Source of the DNA: Polynucleobacter sp. AP-Titi-500A-B4
Lineage (GTDB): Bacteria > Pseudomonadota > Gammaproteobacteria > Burkholderiales > Burkholderiaceae
Length of the DNA stretch: 64,000 nucleotides
Reading direction: 5' to 3'
NCBI RefSeq assembly: GCF_018688095.1
Contig: NZ_CP061311.1
Span: 186,001-250,000 of the forward strand
The position numbers and the translations under genes were made by a program. The notes beneath the pieces are model-generated. The model was not told the DNA's origin. It ran no database searches and saw only the letters and a program-made list of their open reading frames with translations. Shown in pieces: positions 8,623 through 19,782 of this stretch (position 1 is its first letter; the number at the start of each line of letters is the position of its first letter).

Positions 8623-10365
8623 ATGAAAGCATCACAATCATTTCTCGCCACGCTAAAAGAAGCCCCCTCCGACGCTGAGGTGGTTTCGCACAAGCTTATG
8701 GTGCGAGCAGGTTTAATTCGCAAGCTCAGTGCCGGTGTGTATAACTACTTGCCGCTAGGATTAAAGGTCATTCGCAAGGTAGAAAACATCATTCGCGAAG
8801 AAATGAATCGGGCTGGTGCGATTGAGTTGCTGATGCCAATGATCCAGCCTGCTGAGTTATGGCAAGAGACTGGTCGTTGGGAAAAGATGGGCCCAGAATT
8901 GCTACGTATTAAAGATCGTCATGATCGCGATTTTTTAATTCAGCCAACTTCAGAAGAGGTGATTACCGATTTGGCTCGCAACGAGATTAAGAGTTACAAA
9001 CAGTTGCCAGTCAATTTTTATCAAATACAAACTAAATTCCGCGATGAGCGGCGCCCACGTTTTGGAATCATGCGTGGTCGTGAGTTCAGCATGAAAGATG
9101 CTTACTCATTCGATCGCGATGCCGAAGGTTTAAAGAAGTCTTATCAAATCATGTTCGATACCTACACTCGCATCTTTAAAAGGATGGGGCTGAAGTTCCG
9201 CGCGGTGACTGCAGATAATGGTGCGATTGGCGGATCCGGTAGTCAAGAGTTCCACGTGATTGCTGATACTGGTGAAGATGCTATTGTGTATTGCCCAAGC
9301 TCTGATTACGCTGCCAATCTAGAGGCAGCCGAGTCTTTATCATTGATCGCTACTCGCGCGACAGCTACCCAAGCGCTGACTAAAGTGCCAACTCCTGAAA
9401 AAACCAATTGTACTGATGTTGCAAAGTTCCTCAATCTCCCTCTTGAGAGGACAGTGAAGTCATTGCTATTTGCTGCCGATCAAGAAAAGGGGCCGGCAAA
9501 ACTCTTTATGTTGTTGGTGCGTGGTGATCATGAGCTTAATGAAGTGAAGGCTAGCAAGATTCCTGGCATGGCTGAATCACGCTTTGCTACTGAAGCAGAA
9601 ATTAAACAAGCTTGTAATGCACCCGCAGGTTATTTGGGCCCTGTCGGCGTAAGCTCAGGCGTCACAGTAGTGGCTGATCGTACCGTTGCTCATATGGCTG
9701 ACTTCGTATGCGGTGCTAATGATGCTGGGCACCATTTGACTGGCGTGAACTGGGGCCGTGATTTACCAGAGCCATTGGTTCTTGATATTCGTAATGCAGT
9801 CATTGGCGATCCTTCGCCTGACGGTAAAGGGGTGGTTGATATTTGCCGTGGCATCGAAGTGGGCCACGTTTTCCAATTGGGCACTCGTTACTCAGAAGCA
9901 ATGGGTTGTACATATCTCGATCAGCAAGGTAAGGCACAGCCTATGGTGATGGGCTGCTATGGTATTGGCGTGACGCGTTTACTTGGTGCGGCAATTGAAC
10001 AAGGGCATGATGAGAAGGGCATTATTTGGCCTATCTCCATGGCGCCATTTGAGGTTGTCATTTGCCCAATGGGTTACGAAAAATCAGAAGCAGTAAAAGC
10101 AGCATGCGATCAATTGCATGATGAATTAATTGGGGCTGGTGTCGATGTTATTTTGGATGATCGTAATGAGCGTCCGGGCGCGATGTTTGCTGACTGGGAG
10201 CTGATTGGCGCGCCATTCCGCGTGGTGATTGGTGATCGTGGCTTGGCAGATTCTCAAGTGGAATTTAAGGGCCGAACCGATGCCGAGTCCCAAAATATTC
10301 CGCTTGCGCAAATCAAAGACAAAGTGATCGCTGCTGTCCAAGCAGCTAAAAACACAATCGCTTAA
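8623..10365 (+). CDS. proS: Proline--tRNA ligase
   Basis: This class II aminoacyl-tRNA synthetase charges tRNA-Pro in the cytosol. The 580-residue length and architecture fit the bacterial type: catalytic core with class II motif 2 ([21 protein letters not shown] in part near 136-156), an inserted editing domain at roughly 230-390 that clears Ala-tRNA-Pro, the motif 3 region with [14 protein letters not shown], and a C-terminal anticodon-binding domain with [18 protein letters not shown]. The start at 8623 gives the usual [15 protein letters not shown]. It is monocistronic and converges with ffh. Confidence 0.96.
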   Translation: MKASQSFLATLKEAPSDAEVVSHKLMVRAGLIRKLSAGVYNYLPLGLKVIRKVENIIREEMNRAGAIELLMPMIQPAELWQETGRWEKMGPELLRIKDRHDRDFLIQPTSEEVITDLARNEIKSYKQLPVNFYQIQTKFRDERRPRFGIMRGREFSMKDAYSFDRDAEGLKKSYQIMFDTYTRIFKRMGLKFRAVTADNGAIGGSGSQEFHVIADTGEDAIVYCPSSDYAANLEAAESLSLIATRATATQALTKVPTPEKTNCTDVAKFLNLPLERTVKSLLFAADQEKGPAKLFMLLVRGDHELNEVKASKIPGMAESRFATEAEIKQACNAPAGYLGPVGVSSGVTVVADRTVAHMADFVCGANDAGHHLTGVNWGRDLPEPLVLDIRNAVIGDPSPDGKGVVDICRGIEVGHVFQLGTRYSEAMGCTYLDQQGKAQPMVMGCYGIGVTRLLGAAIEQGHDEKGIIWPISMAPFEVVICPMGYEKSEAVKAACDQLHDELIGAGVDVILDDRNERPGAMFADWELIGAPFRVVIGDRGLADSQVEFKGRTDAESQNIPLAQIKDKVIAAVQAAKNTIA

Positions 10366-10374
10366 TACATCAAT

Positions 10375-11757
10375 TTATTTTTTGAAGAGCCCGCCAATGC
10401 CCTTGGCGGCTCCTTTAGCAGCCATCGCTGCCATAGTACGGGCCATCTTCCCGCCCTTGAATTGCTTCATCATAGTTTGCATTTGCTCAAACTGAGCAAG
10501 CAGACGATTAACTTCTTGAACTTCTACGCCAGCACCAGCGGCGATACGACGCTTACGACTGGCTTTTAGTAATTCTGGCTTGCTGCGTTCGCGCGGGGTC
10601 ATGCTATCAATGATTCCGCGCATCCGCTTGGTTTGTTTATCTGCGTTACTGAGATTTGTTTTGGAAGCAGCTTGCGCTACTTGACTGGGGAGTTTATCCA
10701 TCAAGCTAGCCATACCACCCATCTTTTGCATTTGTAGAAGTTGATCTCGGAAATCTTCTAAATCAAATCCACCTTTAGAAATCTTGCTCGCTAATTTTTC
10801 TGCTTTGGCAACATCGACGTGTTGTTGAGCTTGTTCAACTAAGGCAAGAATGTCGCCCATGCCCAGAATGCGGTTAGCCATGCGCTCCGCATCAAAGGCT
10901 TCCAGGCCATCCATTTTTTCAGCCACACCAATAAATTTGAGGGGCACACCGGTCACTTGACGGACCGAGAGGGCGGCACCGCCGCGGGAATCGCCATCCA
11001 ATTTCGTGAGAATGACGCCCGTCAGCGGAAGTGCTTCATGGAAGGCTTTGGCAGTATTGACGGCATCTTGGCCCAGCATGGCATCAACTACAAATAAAGT
11101 TTCAATTGGATGAAGACTTGTATGCAAGGTTTTAATTTCTTGCATGAGTGCTTCATCAATACCTAAGCGACCTGCGGTATCGACAATCACGACATCAAAA
11201 TAATGGCGACGCGCCCAATCTAATGCAGCAGTCGCAATATCATTCGGTTTTTGATTAATGTTGCTGGGAAAAAACTCGGCTCCAACTTGCTTGGTTACTG
11301 TTTCTAATTGCTCGATAGCAGCCGGACGATAGACGTCACAAGAAACCGTGAGCACTTTCTTTTTCTTTTTCTCTTGAAGCCATTTGGCTAGCTTGCCGAC
11401 AGAGGTAGTCTTACCGGCACCTTGTAAACCAGCCATCAAGATGACTGCTGGGGGTTGAGTCGCTAAATTCAGTTCACCACTTTGGTTGGTATCGCCCATC
11501 ATCACTTGGGCAAGTTCACGTTGGACTACGCCAACCAGGGCTTGTCCAGGACTAAGGCTGCCCACGACCTCCTCACCAAGCGCCTTGAACTTAATTTGCT
11601 CCAGTAAAGACTTAACTACCGGTAGGGCTACGTCCGCCTCTAGAAGGGCTAGGCGGATCTCCCGCAGCATTTCTGCGGTATTGGCTTCGGTAAGGCGGGC
11701 TTGACCCCGCATTGTTTTAACAACGCGAGATAGACGATCGGTGAGGTTTTCTAGCAT
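10375..11757 (-). CDS. ffh: Signal recognition particle protein Ffh
   Basis: Ffh is the GTPase of the signal recognition particle; with 4.5S RNA it brings nascent membrane proteins to FtsY at the inner membrane. The N domain covers about residues 1-88. The G domain has GLQGAGKTT (110-118), DTAGR and TKLDGDSRGG. The C-terminal M domain is rich in methionine (LLQMQKMGGMAS, FEQMQTMMKQF), as expected for signal-peptide and RNA binding, and ends in a Gly/Lys tail. Length is 460. It is divergent from the YpjD-like gene at 11778, the same arrangement as in Enterobacteria. Confidence 0.96.
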   Translation of the reverse strand: MLENLTDRLSRVVKTMRGQARLTEANTAEMLREIRLALLEADVALPVVKSLLEQIKFKALGEEVVGSLSPGQALVGVVQRELAQVMMGDTNQSGELNLATQPPAVILMAGLQGAGKTTSVGKLAKWLQEKKKKKVLTVSCDVYRPAAIEQLETVTKQVGAEFFPSNINQKPNDIATAALDWARRHYFDVVIVDTAGRLGIDEALMQEIKTLHTSLHPIETLFVVDAMLGQDAVNTAKAFHEALPLTGVILTKLDGDSRGGAALSVRQVTGVPLKFIGVAEKMDGLEAFDAERMANRILGMGDILALVEQAQQHVDVAKAEKLASKISKGGFDLEDFRDQLLQMQKMGGMASLMDKLPSQVAQAASKTNLSNADKQTKRMRGIIDSMTPRERSKPELLKASRKRRIAAGAGVEVQEVNRLLAQFEQMQTMMKQFKGGKMARTMAAMAAKGAAKGIGGLFKK

Positions 11758-11777
11758 TTATAGATTAGACTTTCCAG

Positions 11778-12626
11778 ATGGATATTTTAGGTCACCCAGC
11801 ATACGGATTGCTTACCCCTTCACTTTATTTGTTGCTCCTCATTTTTTTGAGCCTCAGAGCCAAGCGGGGAGAGGAATCGCCACGCTTTTCAGGGCTTATT
11901 CAAGTCCTCCTTTTGATCGTTTTAATCATCCATGGCAAGGAACTGCATGACTCAGTCTTTGCTGAGCAAGGCTTTGTGTTTGGCTTTGCTCAAGATCTAT
12001 CCCTGATTGCCTGGGTGGGTTTGGCCTTTTATTGGTTTCAATCTTGGTTTTTGCCTATTTCAAGTCTACGTTGGCTGGCGATATTGTTTGCTTTAGTCTG
12101 CTCTTTGTTGCCCAATATTTTTTCTGGAACATTGATTTCTCCAAAGGCAGTTGCAGACCCTTGGTTCAAGGGGCATTTTATTGTTGCAACCATTGCAGTA
12201 GGTTTGCTTAGTTTGGCTGCTATGCAAGCTATGTTGATGAGTGTTCAGGACCGGGCTTTGCACCGCCAGCTTGCGATTATCCCTAATAGCCGATTCGCTC
12301 ATTGGCTCGAAGATTTGCCGCCATTGATGACAATGGAAAGTATTTTATTTAACTTGCTCTATGTCGGTTTTGCACTGCTTAGCCTCACAGTGTTTTCTGG
12401 ACTACTGTTTTCCCAAACCTTATTTGGTAAGCCTTTGGTTTTTGATCACAAAACTATTTTTGCATTGATATCGTGGTTTTTATTTGCCGGCTTATTGTTG
12501 GCACGCTGGCGAGTGGGGCTGCGAGGTCGCGCCGCTATTCGTTGGGTATTAAGTGCATACAGCGCATTACTTTTGGCTTATGTTGGTAGCCGCTTTGTTT
12601 TGGAAGTTATTCTTCAGAGAGCATGA
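11778..12626 (+). CDS. YpjD/CcsA-like inner membrane protein (cytochrome c assembly family)
   Basis: This is a polytopic membrane protein of 282 residues with about eight hydrophobic segments. It resembles the cytochrome c assembly (CcmC/CcsA/HemX) family, specifically the YpjD group encoded next to ffh in many Proteobacteria. WFKGHFIVATIAVGLLSLAAM and the later DHKTIFALISWFLFAGLL segments are the family-like parts, each with histidines near membrane faces. A direct role in heme handling is not proven for YpjD; the E. coli relative has been linked to cation tolerance. The next gene starts 3 bases after the stop, so the two are co-transcribed and probably translationally coupled. Confidence 0.75.
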   Translation: MDILGHPAYGLLTPSLYLLLLIFLSLRAKRGEESPRFSGLIQVLLLIVLIIHGKELHDSVFAEQGFVFGFAQDLSLIAWVGLAFYWFQSWFLPISSLRWLAILFALVCSLLPNIFSGTLISPKAVADPWFKGHFIVATIAVGLLSLAAMQAMLMSVQDRALHRQLAIIPNSRFAHWLEDLPPLMTMESILFNLLYVGFALLSLTVFSGLLFSQTLFGKPLVFDHKTIFALISWFLFAGLLLARWRVGLRGRAAIRWVLSAYSALLLAYVGSRFVLEVILQRA

Positions 12627-12629
12627 TCC

Positions 12630-13448
12630 TTGTTTAAGTGGCTTCTTTTATTTGCCGGCGCATATCTTTTTTATCTTTGGATTAAAGGTAAAAAGCAAAT
12701 CAAAAGTAAAGAAGCTTCTACCCCCAAACCCAATTCAGATAAGGCTAGTAAGGTAGTTGAGCCTGAAGCAATGGTGCTTTGTCAACATTGCAAAGTGCAT
12801 CTTCCTAAATCAGAAGCGATTATGCATGAGCAACGTTTTTACTGCTGTCCAGAGCATCTCGATACGCTCGATGAGCGAGGTTGGATTGGCTCTGCCAACT
12901 GGCGACTCTCGCCGAATCAGGATGTAAGACCAGAAAATATTTCACCAGATCTTGTGGTGATCCATCACATTAGCCTGCCGCCTGGCGAATTTAAAAATAA
13001 GAGCGCTAGCCAATACATCATTGATTTTTTTCAAAACAAACTGGATTCAAATGCGCATCCTTATTTTGCAGAAATTGCTGGACAAAAAGTTTCCAGCCAC
13101 TTTCTCGTCACTCGCTCCGGTGAATTAATCCAGTTTGTTTCCACTCAAAACAAGGCCTGGCATGCTGGCCTCTCTTCTTTTATGGGTAGAGAAAAGTGCA
13201 ATGACTTCTCCATTGGCATTGAGCTTGAAGGTGACGGAGAATCTATGTTTGAAGAGGCGCAGTACAAAACCTTAGCTACTTTGATTAAAAAATTGCGGTC
13301 TTGCCACCCCAATCTCCAGTTCGCGGGACATAGCGATATTGCTCCTGATCGAAAAACGGATCCAGGGAAATATTTTGATTGGAAAAAGTTCCAAAAAGAG
13401 ACAGATATTTCACTGGAAAATCTTCCTTACGGGCTCACTTCTCGATAG
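12630..13448 (+). CDS. Membrane-anchored AmpD-type N-acetylmuramoyl-L-alanine amidase (fused to a cysteine-rich PP0621-like domain)
   Basis: The C-terminal part (residues 90-272) is an AmpD-type amidase that cleaves the anhydro-muramyl/L-Ala bond in recycled muropeptides. IHHISLPPGEF gives zinc ligand H112; GHSDIAPDRKTDPG gives H234 and D244, the same 10-residue spacing as in E. coli AmpD; GIELEG holds the likely catalytic Glu. The N-terminal 90 residues form a second domain: one membrane segment (3-19) and a C51-x2-C54 ... C72-C73-x2-H76 knuckle like the small PP0621-type proteins that sit before ampD in other Betaproteobacteria. The start is TTG, because TGA at 12624 lies in frame just upstream. 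AmpD is normally cytosolic and soluble, so anchoring is unusual. Confidence 0.85.
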   Translation: MFKWLLLFAGAYLFYLWIKGKKQIKSKEASTPKPNSDKASKVVEPEAMVLCQHCKVHLPKSEAIMHEQRFYCCPEHLDTLDERGWIGSANWRLSPNQDVRPENISPDLVVIHHISLPPGEFKNKSASQYIIDFFQNKLDSNAHPYFAEIAGQKVSSHFLVTRSGELIQFVSTQNKAWHAGLSSFMGREKCNDFSIGIELEGDGESMFEEAQYKTLATLIKKLRSCHPNLQFAGHSDIAPDRKTDPGKYFDWKKFQKETDISLENLPYGLTSR

Positions 13449-13582
13449 TCTCGTTTTGTATGTGAGTGTCCGCTTACTTTTTTAGCCTTTACCTAAAACG
13501 GGCTAAAAATTACGCACCAAAATACCCCTAAAAATTATGGATTACTTAGTAAAAATACTAATAAGTTTTTGTCAGAAAAAAC

Positions 13583-13611
13583 TTACCAATAGCTAAATAT
13601 TTCCCTATACT
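13583..13611 (+). promoter_or_regulatory. Predicted nrdAB promoter
   Basis: A -35-like TTACCA (13583-13588) and a -10-like TATACT (13606-13611) are separated by exactly 17 bases. The -10 lies inside the first NrdR-type box and the presumed start point lies between the two boxes, the layout expected for repression. The leader to nrdA would be about 100 bases. Confidence 0.6.
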
Positions 13612-13648
13612 TAGTGCCTAATGCGCTTCGAGACACTAGATGTAGTGT
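13602..13648 (+). promoter_or_regulatory. Tandem NrdR-type operator boxes
   Basis: Two 16-base palindromes match the NrdR box pattern ACACwATATwTwGTGT. Box 1 at 13602-13617 matches 12 of 16 positions and box 2 at 13633-13648 matches 14 of 16, with perfect ACACTA/TAGTGT arms. The gap is 15 bases, so starts are 31 bases apart (three helical turns), the spacing known for NrdR pairs before ribonucleotide reductase genes. NrdR itself is not encoded in this window. Confidence 0.8.
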
Positions 13649-13721
13649 TTGAATCTAGCAATACACCATTGTTTTTTAACGATATTTTGTCCAAATAACT
13701 ATATATATACGCAGGAGTAAC

Positions 13722-16706
<2,985 letters not shown>

Positions 16707-16757
16707 GCTATTCGCTTATTGGTCAGATATAAGAAAAGAAGAATTTAGGAGAAAGTT

Positions 16758-17948
16758 ATGTTGAATTGGGAAGAGGAAGTTGCTCCAGCACTAGCGAAAG
16801 CTGGTCTTGCACCGCAGCCGGTTGCAGTGGAGCCACAACGCCCACAGCCGGATCAAGTGGCGATGGCACCACAAGTAACCGCGACTGAGCCTGCATCTGT
16901 AGCAGCAGCTAATTTAGCTGGTGGCGCAGCTTTGCGCGTCAATGCTGCTGATAAGCGTGTCATTAATGCCAAGACTGACGTTAATCAACTGGTTCCATTT
17001 AAATATAAGTGGGCATGGGAGAAGTATTTGGCTGGTTGTGCAAACCACTGGATGCCTCAAGAGATCAATATGAACCGCGATATCGCGCTTTGGAAAGATC
17101 CCAACGGTCTGACTGAAGATGAGCGCCGCATCATTAAGCGCAATCTCGGCTTCTTTACAACCGCGGATTCTTTGGCTGCCAACAATATTGTTTTGGGCAC
17201 TTATCGCCACATTACCGCTCCAGAATGCCGCCAATACCTATTGCGTCAGGCTTTTGAAGAGGCGATTCATACCCATGCGTACCAATATATTGTGGAATCT
17301 TTGGGCTTAGATCAGGCTGAAATCTTCAATGCGTACAACGAAATTGAATCTATTCGCGCCAAAGATCAATTCTTAATTCCATATATTGACGTTCTGACTA
17401 ACCCAAATTTCAAGACTGGCACATTAGAAGCTGATCAAACCTTACTTCGTTCGCTCATCGTTTTTGCTTGCGTAATGGAAGGTTTGTTCTTTTATGTTGG
17501 TTTTACGCAAATACTTGCAATGGGTCGTCAAAACAAAATGACGGGTGCTGCCGAGCAGTATCAATACATCCTTCGCGACGAGTCAATGCACTGCAATTTT
17601 GGCATCGATTTAATTAACCAAATCAAGCTGGAGAACCCGCAGTTATGGACTTCCGCGTTCAAAGACGAGATTAAATCGATCTTCGAAAAAGCAGTCGAAT
17701 TAGAGTACCGTTATGCCGAAGATACGATGCCTCGCGGAGTGCTCGGATTGAACGCTCCGATGTTCAAAGGGTACCTAAGATACATTTGTAATCGTAGATG
17801 TTTGCAAATAGGACTTGACGCGATGTTCCCAAATGAAGAGAATCCATTTCCATGGATGTCAGAAATGATTGATCTTAAGAAAGAACGAAACTTTTTTGAG
17901 ACACGCGTTATTGAGTATCAAACTGGCGGTGCGCTAAGTTGGGAGTAG
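16758..17948 (+). CDS. nrdB: Ribonucleoside-diphosphate reductase class Ia, beta subunit
   Basis: The beta subunit holds the di-iron centre and tyrosyl radical used by NrdA. Metal ligands can be read: D137 ([10 protein letters not shown]), E168 and H171 ([10 protein letters not shown]), with the radical tyrosine at Y175, so this is not a tyrosine-less subclass. RDESMHC near residue 275 supplies further ligands. The C-terminus ends in GALSWE, the peptide that docks on NrdA. The first 70 residues are a Pro/Gln/Ala-rich extension not needed for the fold. The ATG at 16758 follows the good Shine-Dalgarno GGAGAAAG. It is in an operon with nrdA. Confidence 0.95.
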   Translation: MLNWEEEVAPALAKAGLAPQPVAVEPQRPQPDQVAMAPQVTATEPASVAAANLAGGAALRVNAADKRVINAKTDVNQLVPFKYKWAWEKYLAGCANHWMPQEINMNRDIALWKDPNGLTEDERRIIKRNLGFFTTADSLAANNIVLGTYRHITAPECRQYLLRQAFEEAIHTHAYQYIVESLGLDQAEIFNAYNEIESIRAKDQFLIPYIDVLTNPNFKTGTLEADQTLLRSLIVFACVMEGLFFYVGFTQILAMGRQNKMTGAAEQYQYILRDESMHCNFGIDLINQIKLENPQLWTSAFKDEIKSIFEKAVELEYRYAEDTMPRGVLGLNAPMFKGYLRYICNRRCLQIGLDAMFPNEENPFPWMSEMIDLKKERNFFETRVIEYQTGGALSWE

Positions 17949-18280
17949 TCAGCAGTAAGTAAGCGCACAGCCGGCTAAATAGGAGATTAGACGGTTGGAT
18001 AGTTTAAGAAGTCAGCAAAAACAGACTCAAATCCGAAAACCCTTGTTCAAGGGTGCCTGGGCTATTCTCTCTATTTTTTCCAGCACATTTAAGAAGCCGT
18101 TGTCCTTCGGGGCCACGGCTTTTTTTCCAGGATTCATTAGCGTGCAGCACTTAGCATCAAGCCGCGCGCCGATGAATGGCTCGCTCGTCAGCTCCAAAAG
18201 GTTGCAAAACCAGGCGGAATTAGATGGTCGGGTCTTCTTAATGTAGTTTGTACTAATCCTCACGTGAAGGAGTAACACAC
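17949..18280 (+). other. Non-coding spacer between nrdB and the H1-like gene
   Basis: This 332-base gap holds the nrdAB terminator (18094-18127), a small hairpin with ACCCTT/AAGGGT arms at 18039-18054, and the ribosome site AAGGAG shortly before the H1-like ATG. I see no convincing gene. An 83-codon open frame across it has no recognisable domain and runs through the terminator stem. No clear sigma-70 promoter for the H1-like gene could be placed. Confidence 0.6.
18094..18127 (+). terminator. Rho-independent terminator of nrdAB
   Basis: AAGCCGT (18094-18100) pairs with ACGGCTT (18115-18121). The inner bases extend the stem imperfectly up to a TTCG-containing loop, and a run of T follows the 3' arm. 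Position and shape fit termination of the nrdAB transcript. Confidence 0.85.
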
Positions 18281-18577
18281 ATGGCAACAAAGAAAAAACC
18301 TGCTGCAAAGAAACCAGCTGCTAAGAAAAAAGTAGCTGCTAAGAAACCAGCTGCTAAAAAAGTAGCTAAAAAGAAGCCTGCTGCTAAGAAAAAAGTAGCC
18401 GCTAAGAAGCCTGCTGCTAAGAAAGCTGCTAAGAAGCGTCCTGCTGCTAAGAAAAAAGCAGCCGCTAAGAAGCCAGCTGCTAAAAAAGCTGCAAAAAAGC
18501 GTCCAGCTAAAAAAGCTGCGGCTAAAAAGCCTGCTGCTAAAAAAGCTGCAAAAAAGCGCGTAGCAAAAAAAAAGTAA
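18281..18577 (+). CDS. Histone H1-like Lys/Ala-rich DNA-binding protein (frame 0 product, possibly interrupted)
   Basis: This is a very basic protein of the bacterial histone H1-like group (relatives of AlgP and Bordetella BpH1), expected to coat or condense nucleoid DNA. The whole 98-residue product is a repeat of AAKKPAAKK-type units with no folded domain. A strong AAGGAG ribosome site precedes the ATG. The frame stops at TAA (18575-18577) directly after a run of nine A. In the -1 frame the same Lys/Ala pattern continues for 42 codons and ends with the non-repetitive tail ALNPAAAWPFPTGTRP just before the terminator. The product is therefore either a truncated form, or the first of two products made by frameshifting, or a homopolymer error. 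Confidence 0.8.
   Translation: MATKKKPAAKKPAAKKKVAAKKPAAKKVAKKKPAAKKKVAAKKPAAKKAAKKRPAAKKKAAAKKPAAKKAAKKRPAKKAAAKKPAAKKAAKKRVAKKK
18281..18577 (+). repeat. Coding tandem repeats of Ala-Ala-Lys-Lys units
   Basis: Short direct repeats of the type GCTGCTAAGAAA recur throughout the H1-like gene with small variations, together with many A-runs of five to nine. Such DNA is prone to gain or loss of units by slippage, and number of units is likely to differ between strains. Confidence 0.8.
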
Positions 18578-18604
18578 GTAAGCCTGCTGCGAAGAAAGCG
18601 GGCT
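18568..18604 (+). promoter_or_regulatory. Candidate -1 frameshift signal: slippery heptamer plus stem-loop
   Basis: The heptamer A AAA AAG (18568-18574) is in the correct phase for the zero frame, and the zero-frame stop TAA follows at once. After a 6-base spacer, AGCCTGCT (18581-18588) pairs with AGCGGGCT (18597-18604) to give an 8-bp stem with one G-U pair and the loop GCGAAGAA. Heptamer, spacer and stem match the known layout of the E. coli dnaX signal. No internal Shine-Dalgarno-like stimulator is seen upstream. The nine-A run (18565-18573) would also permit transcriptional slippage. Confidence 0.5.
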
Positions 18605-18702
18605 CTGCTGTAAAAAAGCCCGCGGCTAAGAAAGCTGCACCAGCGACTAGTGCGTTGAATCCTGCCGCTGCTTGGCCCTTCCCAACTGGCACACGTCCTT
18701 AA
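18574..18702 (+). CDS. -1 frame continuation of the H1-like gene (C-terminal tail)
   Basis: From the slippery site the -1 frame is open for 42 codons up to TAA at 18700-18702. It begins VSKPAAKKAG, keeps the Lys/Ala/Pro composition of the upstream gene, and ends ALNPAAAWPFPTGTRP. The stop lies 18 bases before the terminator at 18721. The composition match and position show that this was, or is, the 3' part of the same gene. A trans-frame product would have 140 residues. The tail resembles the C-terminus I recall for Burkholderiales H1-like proteins, unverified here. Confidence 0.7.
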   Translation, partial: VSKPAAKKAGSAVKKPAAKKAAPATSALNPAAAWPFPTGTRP

Positions 18703-18720
18703 TCGGACGGGTGTTATCAG

Positions 18721-18748
18721 AAGGGGTCTCTCACGAGACCCCTTTTTT
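18721..18748 (+). terminator. Rho-independent terminator after the H1-like gene
   Basis: AAGGGGTCTC (18721-18730) and GAGACCCCTT (18735-18744) form a perfect 10-bp stem with loop TCAC, followed by a T-run. It closes the H1-like transcript and, because the left arm starts with AA only, works mainly on the plus strand. Confidence 0.92.
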
Positions 18749-18772
18749 ATTGCCTAGACTTTCTGGGAAGTT

Positions 18773-19732
18773 TCAGAAGCTAAAACCAAACGCTGCTTTA
18801 AATTGATCGGCAATCTGCGCTTTATTGAGTTGATGGTTTTGTGGTCCCTGGTGGGTGATTTTGATGGAGCCCATCAAGCTAGCCAGGCGACCAGTGGTTT
18901 CCCAGTCCATGCCATTCTCAAGACCAAATAGCAATCCACCGCGGAATGCGTCGCCACACCCAGTCGGGTCAACCACTTTTGCTGCTGGTACTGGTGGAAT
19001 CGAGATGCATTTGCCATCCACGTAAATATCGGCACCCTCAGCGCCCTTAGTCACGATGAGCGCTTTGACTCGCTGGGCAACTTTGGCCAAGCTGAGGCCA
19101 GTTCTTTGAGAAAGCATTTCGCCTTCATAGTCATTGACCGCCAAATAGCTGGCGATATCGACTAATTCAAGGAGTTCAGGGCCATTAAACATTGGCAAGC
19201 CTTGGCCTGGATCAAAGATAAACGGAATGTTTGCTTCAGCCAGTTGATGACAGTGTTCCCACATGCCTTGGCGTCCGTCTGGGGCAACAATGCCAAACTT
19301 TGCTGCGCCTTTTGAGTTTTTGCTTCTTTCGGCAACCACAGCAGAAACTTGATTCAAGTGTGACTCACCCATGGCGCCAGGGTGAAATGCCGTGATTTGA
19401 TTATTGGTTTGATCGGTGGTGATCATGGCTTGTGCAGTAAACGCATGATCAATTTGACGGATATGGCTAGCATCAATGTTCAGTTGCTTTAAGCGGTTCA
19501 TGTATGGGGCGGCATCACCGCCAACCGTTGCCATGATGATGGGGTCGCCACCCAAAAGACTGAGGTTATAGGCAATATTGCCGGCACATCCACCAAATTC
19601 ACGGCGCATCGTGGGAACTAAGAAGGCCACATTGAGGATATGAATCTGTTCCGGCAGAATTTGATCGGCAAATTTGCCTTCAAAGTTCATGATGGTGTCA
19701 TAAGCGATAGAGCCGCAGATCAAACTAGCCAT
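18773..19732 (-). CDS. PfkB-family carbohydrate/nucleoside kinase
   Basis: This cytosolic kinase belongs to the PfkB (ribokinase) family and is closest in feel to adenosine kinase-like members. The N-terminal glycine motif is seen in REFGGCAGNIAYNLSLLGG (near 44-62), and the C-terminal signature with the catalytic Asp is DPTGCGDAFRGG near residue 249. Length is 319. The substrate cannot be told from the sequence. It is the last gene of the minus-strand operon aroQ-accB-accC-prmA, 50 bases after prmA. Confidence 0.82.
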   Translation of the reverse strand: MASLICGSIAYDTIMNFEGKFADQILPEQIHILNVAFLVPTMRREFGGCAGNIAYNLSLLGGDPIIMATVGGDAAPYMNRLKQLNIDASHIRQIDHAFTAQAMITTDQTNNQITAFHPGAMGESHLNQVSAVVAERSKNSKGAAKFGIVAPDGRQGMWEHCHQLAEANIPFIFDPGQGLPMFNGPELLELVDIASYLAVNDYEGEMLSQRTGLSLAKVAQRVKALIVTKGAEGADIYVDGKCISIPPVPAAKVVDPTGCGDAFRGGLLFGLENGMDWETTGRLASLMGSIKITHQGPQNHQLNKAQIADQFKAAFGFSF

Positions 19733-19782
19733 AAATTACTTTCTGTAGGTATGAGGTAGAGAAAAATTGAATCAAAGGATGT

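Noticed and set aside
13479..13509. Inverted repeat TTTTTAGCC / GGCTAAAAA after the AmpD fusion as a terminator
   Set aside because: The T-run precedes the stem and none follows it; the stem is mostly A-T with a 13-base loop.
17280..17290. NrdB as a tyrosine-less (subclass Ic) subunit
   Set aside because: The radical tyrosine Y175 is present in EEAIHTHAY.
17995..18246. 83-codon open frame after nrdB
   Set aside because: It runs through the nrdAB terminator, has no recognisable domain and its composition looks non-coding.
18281..18577. Repeat array that could be taken for a CRISPR or non-coding minisatellite
   Set aside because: The units are in one frame and encode a regular Lys/Ala protein with a strong ribosome site; there are no unique spacers.
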